This document shows, in pieces, positions 7,080 through 14,953 of a DNA stretch of 16,414 nt. The notes beneath the pieces are model-generated. The model was not told the DNA's origin. It worked only from the letters and a program-made list of their open reading frames with translations, and did not search any database. How positions within the stretch are numbered: position 1 is the stretch's first letter; each line of letters starts with the position of its first letter. Origin of the DNA: Flavobacteriales bacterium UBA7430 (lineage in GTDB: Bacteria > Bacteroidota > Bacteroidia > Flavobacteriales > UBA7430); NCBI GenBank assembly GCA_002478765.1, contig DLQO01000062.1, forward strand, positions 1 to 16,414, given 5' to 3'. The translations under genes and the position numbers were made by a program.

Positions 7080-7808
7080 TTACTTAACAACCGTCATTTG
7101 TTTGCTGTGCTTTTCGTTACCAGAAATGAGTTTGTAGAAGTAAACTCCGGCTTCTAAATTTGGAGAAACCATTTCAACCTTGTGAGATCCCGCATCGAAA
7201 GATTTATTAGCGAGAACCATAATTTCTTGTCCAAGGTTGTTGAAAACACCCAGATAAACGTTGTTTTTTTGTGGTAAATAAAAGTTTATTTCTGTTTGTC
7301 CAGCAACAGGGTTAGGAATATTCTGGAACAACTCCAACTCCTGAACTAATATTTGGTCTGACTTAAGTTCGGATACAACCGTTATTTCATCTTTATTGTA
7401 GGTGTCATCTCCTCGTTCAAATTCTGATACTTCTAGAGAAACGAGTTCATTCTTCGACTTTTTCCACCATTTTAAGTGAAATGTTTCTTCTTTCGAAAGA
7501 CCTTCTTTTGCCTGAGTGTATTGGTCGTCTCCCCACAAAGCGAGTCCCGTATGTTCTCCAAGGTAAACCACGCTAGAAACCATGTTTCCTTGGGAGTCAT
7601 AGGCAGCAATTTCATCACCAATTTCTGGTTTATTTTCACCCCAAGAAGAGTCCAGGATCAATAAAGTTTGATTTTGTCCGGTATTTACGGATTGAGAAAA
7701 TCTTTGAGTATCTAAAGCCTTACGGTAGTCTTGAGCATCAGCACTGGTCGTGCTAAAAAGCAGAGTCATTGATACCAATGCGACTTTAATGATATGAAGG
7801 TGATTCAT
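7080..7808 (-). CDS. Small secreted protein with T9SS C-terminal sorting domain, function unknown
   Basis: 242 residues. A signal peptide ends near residue 25 (MTLLFSTTSADAQ). The middle (about 45-145) contains the pattern GDEIAAYDSQGNMV, SSVVYLGEHTGLALWGDD, and FHLKWWKKSKNE. From memory, this kind of module (GDEI.A.D..G..VG...Y.G.....WGDD) recurs in secreted Bacteroidota proteins; I know no function for it. The C-terminal 75 residues are a T9SS sorting domain of the NIPNPVAGQTEINFYLP ... LEAGVYFYKLISG ... KQMTVVK type, close to the common consensus and different from the LPWVK-ending tails of the two secreted proteins at 733-4424. It has its own promoter candidate and terminator, so it is probably transcribed alone. 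No enzyme motif is visible. A surface or secreted binding protein is a guess. Confidence 0.8.
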   Translation of the reverse strand: MNHLHIIKVALVSMTLLFSTTSADAQDYRKALDTQRFSQSVNTGQNQTLLILDSSWGENKPEIGDEIAAYDSQGNMVSSVVYLGEHTGLALWGDDQYTQAKEGLSKEETFHLKWWKKSKNELVSLEVSEFERGDDTYNKDEITVVSELKSDQILVQELELFQNIPNPVAGQTEINFYLPQKNNVYLGVFNNLGQEIMVLANKSFDAGSHKVEMVSPNLEAGVYFYKLISGNEKHSKQMTVVK

Positions 7809-7841
7809 AATTTCAGGGTATTTAGGAGTTGAGTTATGTTA

Positions 7842-7872
7842 CGAATTTAGTGATTTTTTCTCACGCCACAAA
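7842..7872 (-). promoter_or_regulatory. Candidate promoter of the small T9SS gene
   Basis: Minus-strand TTTG (7872-7869), exactly 19 bases of spacer, then TAAATTCG (7849-7842), which differs by one base from the Bacteroidota -7 consensus TAnnTTTG. The expected start of transcription, near 7836, gives a leader of about 28 bases before the ATG at 7808. This is the best full-length match to the -33/-7 pair that I found here. Confidence 0.5.
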
Positions 7873-7924
7873 TCCTATGAGTTCATAAAAAAAATAAATA
7901 GCACGATGGTACAGGCAAAATTGG

Positions 7925-7951
7925 CTTTGTTACTTCGGAGAGGTAACAAGG
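7925..7951 (-). terminator. Hairpin just after tsaD, possible terminator
   Basis: Directly after the tsaD stop, positions 7951-7943 pair with 7933-7925 (core TTGTTAC with GTAACAA, extended by one wobble and one G-C pair) around a 9-base loop. On the minus strand it is followed by only a short T stretch in AT-rich sequence, so termination may be inefficient. The rest of the 7809-7953 gap holds the promoter described for the next gene. Confidence 0.4.
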
Positions 7952-7953
7952 GC

Positions 7954-8973
7954 TTAGATTTTAAATCTTGCTTTCGGAGTGATGCTGGAGTCACTAAAAT
8001 CACGGTTTAGATACTTGTAGTGGCCAACAATAGCTATCATTGCAGCGTTGTCGGTACAATATTCAAACTTGGGAATGTATACCTCCCAACGGTGTGATTT
8101 TTTTCTTTTCAGTAACGTATCCCTTAGTTCCGAGTTCGCAGAAACGCCCCCAGCGATTGCAATCTGAGTAATACCGGTTTTTTTAACAGCATTTTCAATT
8201 TTTTCGAGCAGAATACTTACGATTGTGAATTGAATGGAGGCACAAAGATCGACCAAATTATTTTCAATGAAGTTGGGCTCTTTTTTTTCTTCCCTTTGAA
8301 TCCGTTGAATGATGTTAGATTTGAGTCCACTGAAACTAAAGCTGAGTTCAGCCACCTTAGGTTTTGTGAATTTGAATGCTTTTGGGTTTCCTTGCTTCGC
8401 ATATCGATCGATTAAGGGCCCTCCCGGGTAGGGCAAGCCGAGGATTTTAGCACTTTTATCAAATGCTTCTCCGGCCGCATCATCAATCGTTTCTCCCAAA
8501 ACCTCTAAGTCAAAAGGGCTGTTTACTTTTACGATTTGAGTGTGGCCTCCGGAAACGGTTAGACACAAAAAAGGAAATATAGGCAAGTTTTGACCCTCGT
8601 CAATAAAGTGTGCCATGATGTGACCCTGCATATGATTGACCTCAATCAAAGGAACATCCAGTGCCAATGCAAATGATTTGGCAAAAGAGGTGCCGACAAG
8701 AAGTGAGCCCATAAGACCGGGTCCTCTGGTAAAGGCAATAGCATCCAGTTGGTCTTTGCTAATATTTGCTATCTTTAGAGCTTCATTTACAACGGGAACG
8801 ATGTTTTGCTGATGCGCTCGTGAAGCAAGTTCAGGAACAACACCACCAAAAGACTGGTGAACTTCTTGATTAGCAACAATATTTGATTGAATTTTTGCGT
8901 TTTTAATGACTGCTGCTGAAGTGTCATCGCAAGAAGATTCAATACCCAGTATGGTGATACTTTTTTGACTCAT
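7954..8973 (-). CDS. tsaD: tRNA N6-adenosine threonylcarbamoyltransferase TsaD
   Basis: TsaD moves the threonylcarbamoyl group from threonylcarbamoyl-AMP onto A37 of ANN-decoding tRNAs (t6A), acting in the cytoplasm with TsaB and TsaE. At 339 residues the length is normal for the bacterial family. The ASKHA-fold hallmarks are visible: GIESSCDDTSAA (10-21), FGGVVPELASRAH (42-54), the metal-binding HMQGH with His114 and His118, SGGHTQ (141-146), the GEAFDK stretch, GGVSAN, and CTDNAAMIA near the C-terminus with metal ligand Asp308. The ATG at 8973 is well supported because IESSCDDT follows at the usual distance. The start overlaps the divergent tamB frame, a neighbourhood I recall from other Bacteroidota. 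TsaB and TsaE are not in the window; a YciO-type YrdC-fold protein lies at 14954-15577. Confidence 0.96.
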   Translation of the reverse strand: MSQKSITILGIESSCDDTSAAVIKNAKIQSNIVANQEVHQSFGGVVPELASRAHQQNIVPVVNEALKIANISKDQLDAIAFTRGPGLMGSLLVGTSFAKSFALALDVPLIEVNHMQGHIMAHFIDEGQNLPIFPFLCLTVSGGHTQIVKVNSPFDLEVLGETIDDAAGEAFDKSAKILGLPYPGGPLIDRYAKQGNPKAFKFTKPKVAELSFSFSGLKSNIIQRIQREEKKEPNFIENNLVDLCASIQFTIVSILLEKIENAVKKTGITQIAIAGGVSANSELRDTLLKRKKSHRWEVYIPKFEYCTDNAAMIAIVGHYKYLNRDFSDSSITPKARFKI

Positions 8974-11900
8974 ACGGCAAAAATAAAGAATTGTCTTATC
9001 AATACAGATAAAAACATAATTAAGCGTCTAATAATTCTCTTGTCCTCCATTTTTTTGGGCATGTTGTTGCTGCTTCAATTTACGGAAGTTCAAAGTTTCT
9101 TGGCAACAAAATTTTCAGACTGGGTTGCTCGTTCCTATGAGGTTAACCTTCAGGTGAGGAATTTAAAGCCAGGTATTCTGGGTGACGTAACTCTTGAGGG
9201 GGTTTTTGTTCCTGGAGAAGAGCAAGACACCCTAATCTATATTGAAAAGCTTAAGATTAAGACCTCTTTTTTTCGACCAGATCATTTGCGTTCTGTTTAT
9301 ACAGAAGGGTTGTACATACCTTATCGTTATGAAAGTGTTCTCCAAGATGCTGAGTTGTACAAAAGGGTGGTTGCTTTGATGGGTGATTCTGATGAACCCA
9401 ACCCCATTCTGATAGATCATTTTTGGATTAGTGGTGCAAGAATTTTGGGGTCAGGTAAGGATTTCACCACCTCATTCGAAAACCTAAATTTGTACTTAAT
9501 AGACAGTCGCATAGGATCTGAAGTTGATTTTATTTTAAGCCATTTAAACTGGGATGTTGTTGGCGGTGCAAAGCATCATGTAAATGCCTCAGAAATTCAT
9601 TTTTCCGACAGCTTAAATCAGGTGTCTAATTTTCATTGGAGCAGCGATCAGTCAGGTGCACATGTTGATTTAGAATTCGACAAAAAAAACCTTGCTGCGA
9701 CGCTCAAATTACATCAGTTTAATGCGGACTATGCGGCCGCAAAAGGCTTAGTCAGTCATTGGCCTGAGGAGCTCCAATTGAGTACCCAAAGTACAATTCA
9801 CTTGAAAAATGACAGTTTGTGGTCGGATACATTGAGGGTTTCTTCAAACAAAGGAAGTTACATTTCGGGTTCTTTTGAAATAGGTAATTGGTCCGATATG
9901 AATGCATGGGTATATTCCTGTAAGGCAGATACTTTCGAATTGGCTCATAACGAGTGGGCTTGGATTCGCAATACGTTTCCTAACCATTATCAAGAGAATC
10001 CATTGGGTGCTGTTTCATCTGAATTTAGTTTCGACGGTTCGATGTCTGACTTAGCTGTGGATATTTCTTTAGATTCCGATCAAGGTCGTTTCGAAACAGA
10101 CCTTAAAGTGAACATATCCGACACGTTGGATGCTCCGATTTACAATGGGAAGTTGATCTTACAAAAGTTTAATTTATCTCAATTGGTTCGGCATGATTTG
10201 CAACAAGTAAATGCAGAAATATTTGTTCGAGGGAAAGGTTTTGATTTCACAAATTTTGACACCGACATTCATGGAGATATAAGCGCGATAACTTTCAACG
10301 ATTATACCTACAAAAACATAGAATTAGACGGTCGCCTTCAACCCAATTATTTTAAAGGTAAAGCGACTGTTTTAGACCGCAACTTGGAGTTGGATTTTTC
10401 CGGAGAAATTGATTTTTCCAAGGAGCTGCCTGTGATGGATTTTGTAGCGGATGTTACAGAGGCAGATTTGGTTCAATTAAACTGGTATGACAATGAGCCT
10501 GTTGCCAAATTATCGACATTGATTGAAATGAATTTGATCGGGAATAGATGGTCCAATATTGAAGGAAGTATCGGAGCGACTTTCACCACCATTGAAACAC
10601 AAAAGGATTATTATTATTTTGATGATGTGTACTTCAACTCCGAAAAGTTAGATGCGTATGATGCATTCAGCTTTAGATCGGATTTCATGAACGCAAGTCT
10701 TCAAGGATTTGTTGATGTGCCGGGTATTTATCAATCCATTTTAACCCACCTAAAACCTCATTACCCCCAATTGCAACCCAGGTTTTCGACGTCTCAAAAC
10801 TTTGATTTTCAGGTTGATTTTCTGGAGTCGTCTACCCTCACCAAATTGTTTATTCCCGATTTAATCATTGGCGATACGACCCGTGTTTTTGGTCGATTCA
10901 ATCCTCTAGAAGAGGGCTTGGTCTTAGACATAGAGAGCCCTTTACTCAAGTGGAAACATTGGATGGGACAAGATTTGAAAATGCATTCAGAAGTGCGTTC
11001 AAACCGTTCTTCAATTGAAGCAACGGCGGCAAATGTTCATTACGGTGAACATTGGAATATGGAACAGCTTGATTTTGTGCAACAGGGAGTGTATGGAAAT
11101 TGGGACCTGTCATTGGGTTGGGAAAGTACAGATACCCTAAAATTTGGTGGGGAAATTACTGCTACTGCTGATGTCGATGCTCAGTCATTTAAACTTGCGG
11201 TTGAGGAAAGTCAGTTTTATTTTGCAGATTCGCTTTGGACTTTAAACAACCGGTCTCTTTTTGAGCATTCGGGGCGTAATCTAAAGACTCAGATATACCT
11301 TACAACGAGCTCGCAAGGATTTGATGTAGATTTTGAAAGCAAGCCTGAACAGCAAAGTATGCGCCTCGCTCTGAATGATTTTGAACTGGACAATGCTTCT
11401 CCTTGGTCCGATGCTTTGAGATCTTCTTTTGAAGGGCAATTGAATGGCGTTGTAGCGTATATAAAGAGCGACAACTTATCGAAAGTTTTTTCTGACATGA
11501 ATTCGAATGAACTTCGGGTAAATGGGCACCCATTTGGTTCCTTGAATTTACGATTAGATTACGACGACGATCATGACTTGCAAACCTTGGAAGGGTCTTT
11601 TGTGAAGGGACGTACAAAAACGCTAGATTTTACGGGAGCTTATATGCCAATGGTAGATACCAATTCGTTTAGTATCACGCTGGATGTGAAAGATTTCAAC
11701 TTAAAGCATGTCGAAGATTACGTAGCGATTCTCGACACACTCGAGGGGGAGGCTACAGGTGTTTTGACCGTCCACGGCATGCTCCATCAACCAAAATTTG
11801 AGGGCGACCTTTTGGTTTCTGACCTGCGTTTTTCCATACCTCATTTAAATACGCAATTTAAATCGTCCAACTCCTCGACGGTTACCTTAACCGATGAAAA

Positions 11901-13290
11901 AATCATTCTCAACGAACTTGATTTTGAAGGGGTAGAGAATGGTTTAATTATGGGGGCTGGACAATTTGATGGACAGTTCCATCATCGTTATTTCAAAGAC
12001 TTTAGTTTAGACCTCAGTTTGGAAGCTGACAGTCTACTTTGCTTAAACACCGATGCCTATCAAGATAAGTCCTATTATGGAAGAGCCTTTGCTTCGGGTG
12101 GTGCTACTTTTAAAGGGCTTAAAGATGCCATTGAAATACAGATAAATGCTGCATCAAATAAGGGTACGGCACTCTACATTCCACTGGATGATGATGAAAG
12201 TATTGATGCCTTAAGTTTTGTCCATTTCGTCCAGGACAATCAACAAGTTGGAGACACCCTTTTGAGATCTGTTGAACTCGTTGATTCAAAGCCCAAATTC
12301 ACGATAGATATGAATGTAGAGCTGAATGAGAATGCTCAAGTAAACATTATGTTTGACGAAACGTTAGGTGATAAATTAAGAGCGACAGGTAATGGGTTCA
12401 TCAATCTGGGAGTTAACACTGCCAATGAGGTTTACATGTTTGGAGATTATGTTGTTGAAGAAGGAGATTACTTGTTTACCCTTCAGAATTTTGTAAATAA
12501 AAAGTTTGAAATAGAAAAAGGAGCTCAGCTTATGTGGGACGGGAGTCCTTACGATGCTCAAATGAACATGAATGCCCTTTACAAACTGAACACCAACTTA
12601 AGTTTACTTACCTCAGACACACTTTACAACAAGAGTCGCGATGTGGAATGTCGCATGCTGATGCGTGGAGATTTGCTTCAGCCAACCATCGACTTCGACA
12701 TTCAAATCCCGAGTGGAGATGATCGTATCAATCGAATTCTGGATGAACATACGAATACCTCCGAGAAAAAAACCCAACAATTTTTGTCGTTATTGGTCCT
12801 CAATACCTTCATGAGTACGGATGAATACAATGATACCGACGTTGATTATTTGAGTTCAACCGTTTCCTCAGGAGCAGAGGTTTTGAACAACCAGCTCTAC
12901 AATTGGACCTCTCAGTTTTCAGATCGATTTGATTTGGGCTTAAAATACCATCCAAATCAAGGAGAATATTTGAGTCAGCGTCAATGGGAATTGTTATTGA
13001 ACAACATGAAGGTAAACGATCGAATTACCTTCAATGGAAACATTGCCTCTCAAGCTGAAAACACCAATCGATTTATTGGAGACTTTGAGGTAGAGTATCA
13101 GTTGAGTGATGATGGCAAATTGCGTTTGTTGGCATTCAGTAATAATCTTGACGAAAATTTACAACTTTCAGCAGAAGCCAATAAGTATTACACCACAGGT
13201 TTGGGCCTTTTTTACAGAGATGAATTTGACGATTTTAGAGATCTTTGGAACAAGTTCAAAAGAATGTTTCGAAAAAGATCAAGAGAATAA
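8965..13290 (+). CDS. tamB: TamB-family outer-membrane assembly protein (DUF490)
   Basis: A very long envelope protein of about 1441 residues (fewer if the start is downstream). An N-terminal anchor (about 20-40: KRLIILLSSIFLGMLLLLQF) is followed by the usual opening 'V....VNLQVRNLKPGILGDVTLEGVFVPGEEQDTLIYIEKL', a long beta-rich body expected to form a groove spanning the periplasm, and a C-terminal TamB domain (about 1000-1441) with the Bacteroidota pattern FGDYVVEEGDYLFTLQNFVNKKFEIEKG and SPYDAQMNMNALYK near 1158-1200. TamB proteins help insert outer-membrane proteins and/or carry phospholipids to the outer membrane. Start choice is uncertain: no ATG precedes the anchor. TTG at 8965 overlaps tsaD by 9 bases; the codon at 9016, where a normal N-terminus would begin (followed by IKRLIILLS), is ATA; TTG at 9040 and ATG at 9061 lie inside the anchor. 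Probably co-transcribed with the YbbR-like gene and coaE. Confidence 0.9.
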   Translation: MTHTAKIKNCLINTDKNIIKRLIILLSSIFLGMLLLLQFTEVQSFLATKFSDWVARSYEVNLQVRNLKPGILGDVTLEGVFVPGEEQDTLIYIEKLKIKTSFFRPDHLRSVYTEGLYIPYRYESVLQDAELYKRVVALMGDSDEPNPILIDHFWISGARILGSGKDFTTSFENLNLYLIDSRIGSEVDFILSHLNWDVVGGAKHHVNASEIHFSDSLNQVSNFHWSSDQSGAHVDLEFDKKNLAATLKLHQFNADYAAAKGLVSHWPEELQLSTQSTIHLKNDSLWSDTLRVSSNKGSYISGSFEIGNWSDMNAWVYSCKADTFELAHNEWAWIRNTFPNHYQENPLGAVSSEFSFDGSMSDLAVDISLDSDQGRFETDLKVNISDTLDAPIYNGKLILQKFNLSQLVRHDLQQVNAEIFVRGKGFDFTNFDTDIHGDISAITFNDYTYKNIELDGRLQPNYFKGKATVLDRNLELDFSGEIDFSKELPVMDFVADVTEADLVQLNWYDNEPVAKLSTLIEMNLIGNRWSNIEGSIGATFTTIETQKDYYYFDDVYFNSEKLDAYDAFSFRSDFMNASLQGFVDVPGIYQSILTHLKPHYPQLQPRFSTSQNFDFQVDFLESSTLTKLFIPDLIIGDTTRVFGRFNPLEEGLVLDIESPLLKWKHWMGQDLKMHSEVRSNRSSIEATAANVHYGEHWNMEQLDFVQQGVYGNWDLSLGWESTDTLKFGGEITATADVDAQSFKLAVEESQFYFADSLWTLNNRSLFEHSGRNLKTQIYLTTSSQGFDVDFESKPEQQSMRLALNDFELDNASPWSDALRSSFEGQLNGVVAYIKSDNLSKVFSDMNSNELRVNGHPFGSLNLRLDYDDDHDLQTLEGSFVKGRTKTLDFTGAYMPMVDTNSFSITLDVKDFNLKHVEDYVAILDTLEGEATGVLTVHGMLHQPKFEGDLLVSDLRFSIPHLNTQFKSSNSSTVTLTDEKIILNELDFEGVENGLIMGAGQFDGQFHHRYFKDFSLDLSLEADSLLCLNTDAYQDKSYYGRAFASGGATFKGLKDAIEIQINAASNKGTALYIPLDDDESIDALSFVHFVQDNQQVGDTLLRSVELVDSKPKFTIDMNVELNENAQVNIMFDETLGDKLRATGNGFINLGVNTANEVYMFGDYVVEEGDYLFTLQNFVNKKFEIEKGAQLMWDGSPYDAQMNMNALYKLNTNLSLLTSDTLYNKSRDVECRMLMRGDLLQPTIDFDIQIPSGDDRINRILDEHTNTSEKKTQQFLSLLVLNTFMSTDEYNDTDVDYLSSTVSSGAEVLNNQLYNWTSQFSDRFDLGLKYHPNQGEYLSQRQWELLLNNMKVNDRITFNGNIASQAENTNRFIGDFEVEYQLSDDGKLRLLAFSNNLDENLQLSAEANKYYTTGLGLFYRDEFDDFRDLWNKFKRMFRKRSRE
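8978..8985 (-). promoter_or_regulatory. Exact -7 element four bases before the tsaD start codon
   Basis: The minus strand reads TATTTTTG (8985-8978), a perfect TAnnTTTG box, then ccgt and the ATG of tsaD. With the usual distance from -7 box to start, transcription would begin at or within a few bases of the A of the ATG, giving a leaderless or nearly leaderless message. A TTG lies upstream but with only 14 bases of spacing, shorter than the usual 19 or so, which lowers confidence. Confidence 0.35.
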
Positions 13291-13373
13291 TTTTTTACTT
13301 TTGGTCCGGACGTTATGAATTGAAACGGTCAGATCATCAAAGCGCTTGCGTATATTTACGAACAGATTTAAAC

Positions 13374-14345
13374 ATGATAGAACGTACATTTTATAAGATC
13401 ATTGACTTTTTGAGGTCGGGTAGCCATCGCAGTGTGATTGTTATTTGCTTTTTGATGTCTACCTTATTTTGGTTTTTAATAAAATTCTCAAAAGAGTACA
13501 CCTATTACATCGATTATCCCGTTGCATACATCAATCAGCCCATCGATAAATATTTGAAAGGGGACCCCTTGACGGAAGTTAAGGTAAAGGTTAGCGGTTT
13601 TGGATTTACATTTTTGAAGGAAACCTTTTCGAGTCGTACCGTAGAAATTGATGTGCAGAAACTTCAACGCCAGGGGAGTGGGGTAACTTATTTTTCCCCT
13701 TCACAAACATTAAGGCCAGAGATAGCTCGCGAGCTGAATGGATTTTCTGTGTTAGACATTGAGCCCGACACCTTGTTTTTAAATTTCAGCAACAAGACTC
13801 GAGCCGTTTTGGAAGTGCGTGTTCCTTTGGATTTATCTTTCCGTGAGAATTACGTTGAGTACGGAGATTTTAAAGTTTCCCCGGATAAAATTGAAGTCTT
13901 TGGCCCTGCGCATCTTCTGGATTCACTGACGACCCTATCTACAAATGTTTTAAAACGGGATGATGTATCAACAAATATTGATGTTCGTTTGCAAGCTGTT
14001 TTGCCCAATCCGCTTCTAACGGCTCGAAATACTGAAGTACATGTTCGGCAAGACGTAGCACGTTTTACGGAAATCTACAAGAAAGTACCCATCAGACTCA
14101 GAAATGTCCCTAAGGGAAAAGAGTTGGTTATCATTCCGCCCGAAGTTGAACTGTCTTATTGGATAGCCATGAAAGATGTTTCGAAAGTGAAAGCAACTGA
14201 TTTTGTCATTTATTGTGATTACGATGAGATTTCCATGACGCAGCGAAAGATTTTGAATGTATTTCTGGATGAAGATCAAAAGCCTTCCATAGTGCAACGG
14301 GTGAAATTTCACCCTTCGACCGTTGAATTTGTAAAAAAGAACTGA
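13374..14345 (+). CDS. YbbR/CdaR-like membrane-anchored protein
   Basis: 323 residues from the ATG at 13374. A TTG at 13245 would extend the frame 43 residues back into the tamB end, but that extension is not protein-like and is rejected. One transmembrane segment (about 20-38: SVIVICFLMSTLFWFLIKF) near the N-terminus is followed by a non-cytoplasmic region. It carries YbbR-type repeats: 'YYIDYPVAYINQPIDKYL...LTEVKVKVSGFGFTFLK' (about 43-85), a second around 150-190 (VRVPLDLSF ... VSPDKIEVFGPAHLLDSL), and a third, weaker one toward the end. In Firmicutes the YbbR protein CdaR controls the diadenylate cyclase CdaA; no cyclase is present here and the role in Bacteroidota is not established. Its last base overlaps the coaE start (TGATG), so translation is probably coupled. 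It lies 83 bases after tamB with no convincing promoter between. Confidence 0.75.
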   Translation: MIERTFYKIIDFLRSGSHRSVIVICFLMSTLFWFLIKFSKEYTYYIDYPVAYINQPIDKYLKGDPLTEVKVKVSGFGFTFLKETFSSRTVEIDVQKLQRQGSGVTYFSPSQTLRPEIARELNGFSVLDIEPDTLFLNFSNKTRAVLEVRVPLDLSFRENYVEYGDFKVSPDKIEVFGPAHLLDSLTTLSTNVLKRDDVSTNIDVRLQAVLPNPLLTARNTEVHVRQDVARFTEIYKKVPIRLRNVPKGKELVIIPPEVELSYWIAMKDVSKVKATDFVIYCDYDEISMTQRKILNVFLDEDQKPSIVQRVKFHPSTVEFVKKN

Positions 14346-14926
14346 TGTTGAAAATTGGACTGACCGGCGGAATTGGAAGTGGGAAAACGACCGTTGCTAA
14401 AGTTTTTAAGCAACTGGGCATTCCCGTATATGCCTCTGATGATCGAGCGAAAGCGCTGATGACGGAGGATGTCGCTTTACGATCAGCACTTTGTTCTCAG
14501 TTTGGAGATAAAGCATTTGTTGATGGCATTCTTAATAGAGCTTACATCGCATCAAAAGTTTTTTATAATAAAAAGGCTTTAGAGCAATTGAATGCCCTGG
14601 TTCACCCAGCGGTGGAAGCAGATTTTCTGGCATGGTATGACATACAGATCAGCCCTTACATCATTAAAGAAGCTGCGATTTTGATTGAAAGTGGTGGTCA
14701 CAAACGATTGGATCAGATTATTTTGGTTCAGGCTCCTGAGGAAATCAGGATAAGTAGAGTTCTTAAACGCGATGGAGGAGAACAAAGCCACGTGTTGGCG
14801 CGAATGAAAGAGCAATGGTCGGATACGCAAAAAGAAGCCCATGCCCAGCACATCATTTCCAACGACGGCAAATCTTCTGTCTTGGAGCAAGTCCTAAAAC
14901 TTCATGACTTTTTCAAGTCTCAATGA
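14345..14926 (+). CDS. coaE: Dephospho-CoA kinase
   Basis: CoaE phosphorylates the 3'-hydroxyl of dephospho-CoA with ATP, the last step of coenzyme A synthesis, in the cytoplasm. The 193-residue length is typical. Walker A is GGIGSGKT (8-15). Next come YASDDRAKALM, where the conserved Asp pair binds the substrate; the lid helix; LNALVHPAVEADF (the conserved HP motif); KEAAILIESGGH, the second family signature with a conserved acidic residue; and RVLKRDG with the conserved Arg. The ATG at 14345 shares its A with the TGA stop of the YbbR-like gene, the mark of coupled translation. The gene ends 27 bases before the convergent yciO gene. This YbbR-CoaE order is one I recall from other Bacteroidota. 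All catalytic motifs are present and the gene appears intact. Confidence 0.95.
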   Translation: MLKIGLTGGIGSGKTTVAKVFKQLGIPVYASDDRAKALMTEDVALRSALCSQFGDKAFVDGILNRAYIASKVFYNKKALEQLNALVHPAVEADFLAWYDIQISPYIIKEAAILIESGGHKRLDQIILVQAPEEIRISRVLKRDGGEQSHVLARMKEQWSDTQKEAHAQHIISNDGKSSVLEQVLKLHDFFKSQ

Positions 14927-14953
14927 TTTAGTGGCGCTTGACTTTAGCATGAA

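Noticed and set aside
8230..8415. Small open frames on both strands inside tsaD
   Set aside because: They lie wholly inside a well-conserved gene in other frames and show no protein-like motifs.
8991..9001. Shared 11-mer ttgtcttatca between the tsaD/tamB junction and the hydrolase leader (4550-4560)
   Set aside because: An 11-base AT-rich match in 16 kb can occur by chance, and only one copy exists at the tsaD side without the inverted partner.
13320..13358. Promoter before the YbbR-like gene (TTG at 13320, TATATTTA at 13351)
   Set aside because: Spacing of 28 bases is too long and the -7 box has a mismatch; co-transcription with tamB is simpler.
13245..13373. TTG-started N-terminal extension of the YbbR-like protein overlapping the tamB end
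   Set aside because: The extension is the shifted frame of the tamB 3' end plus spacer; the ATG at 13374 gives a normal N-terminus with the membrane segment close behind.
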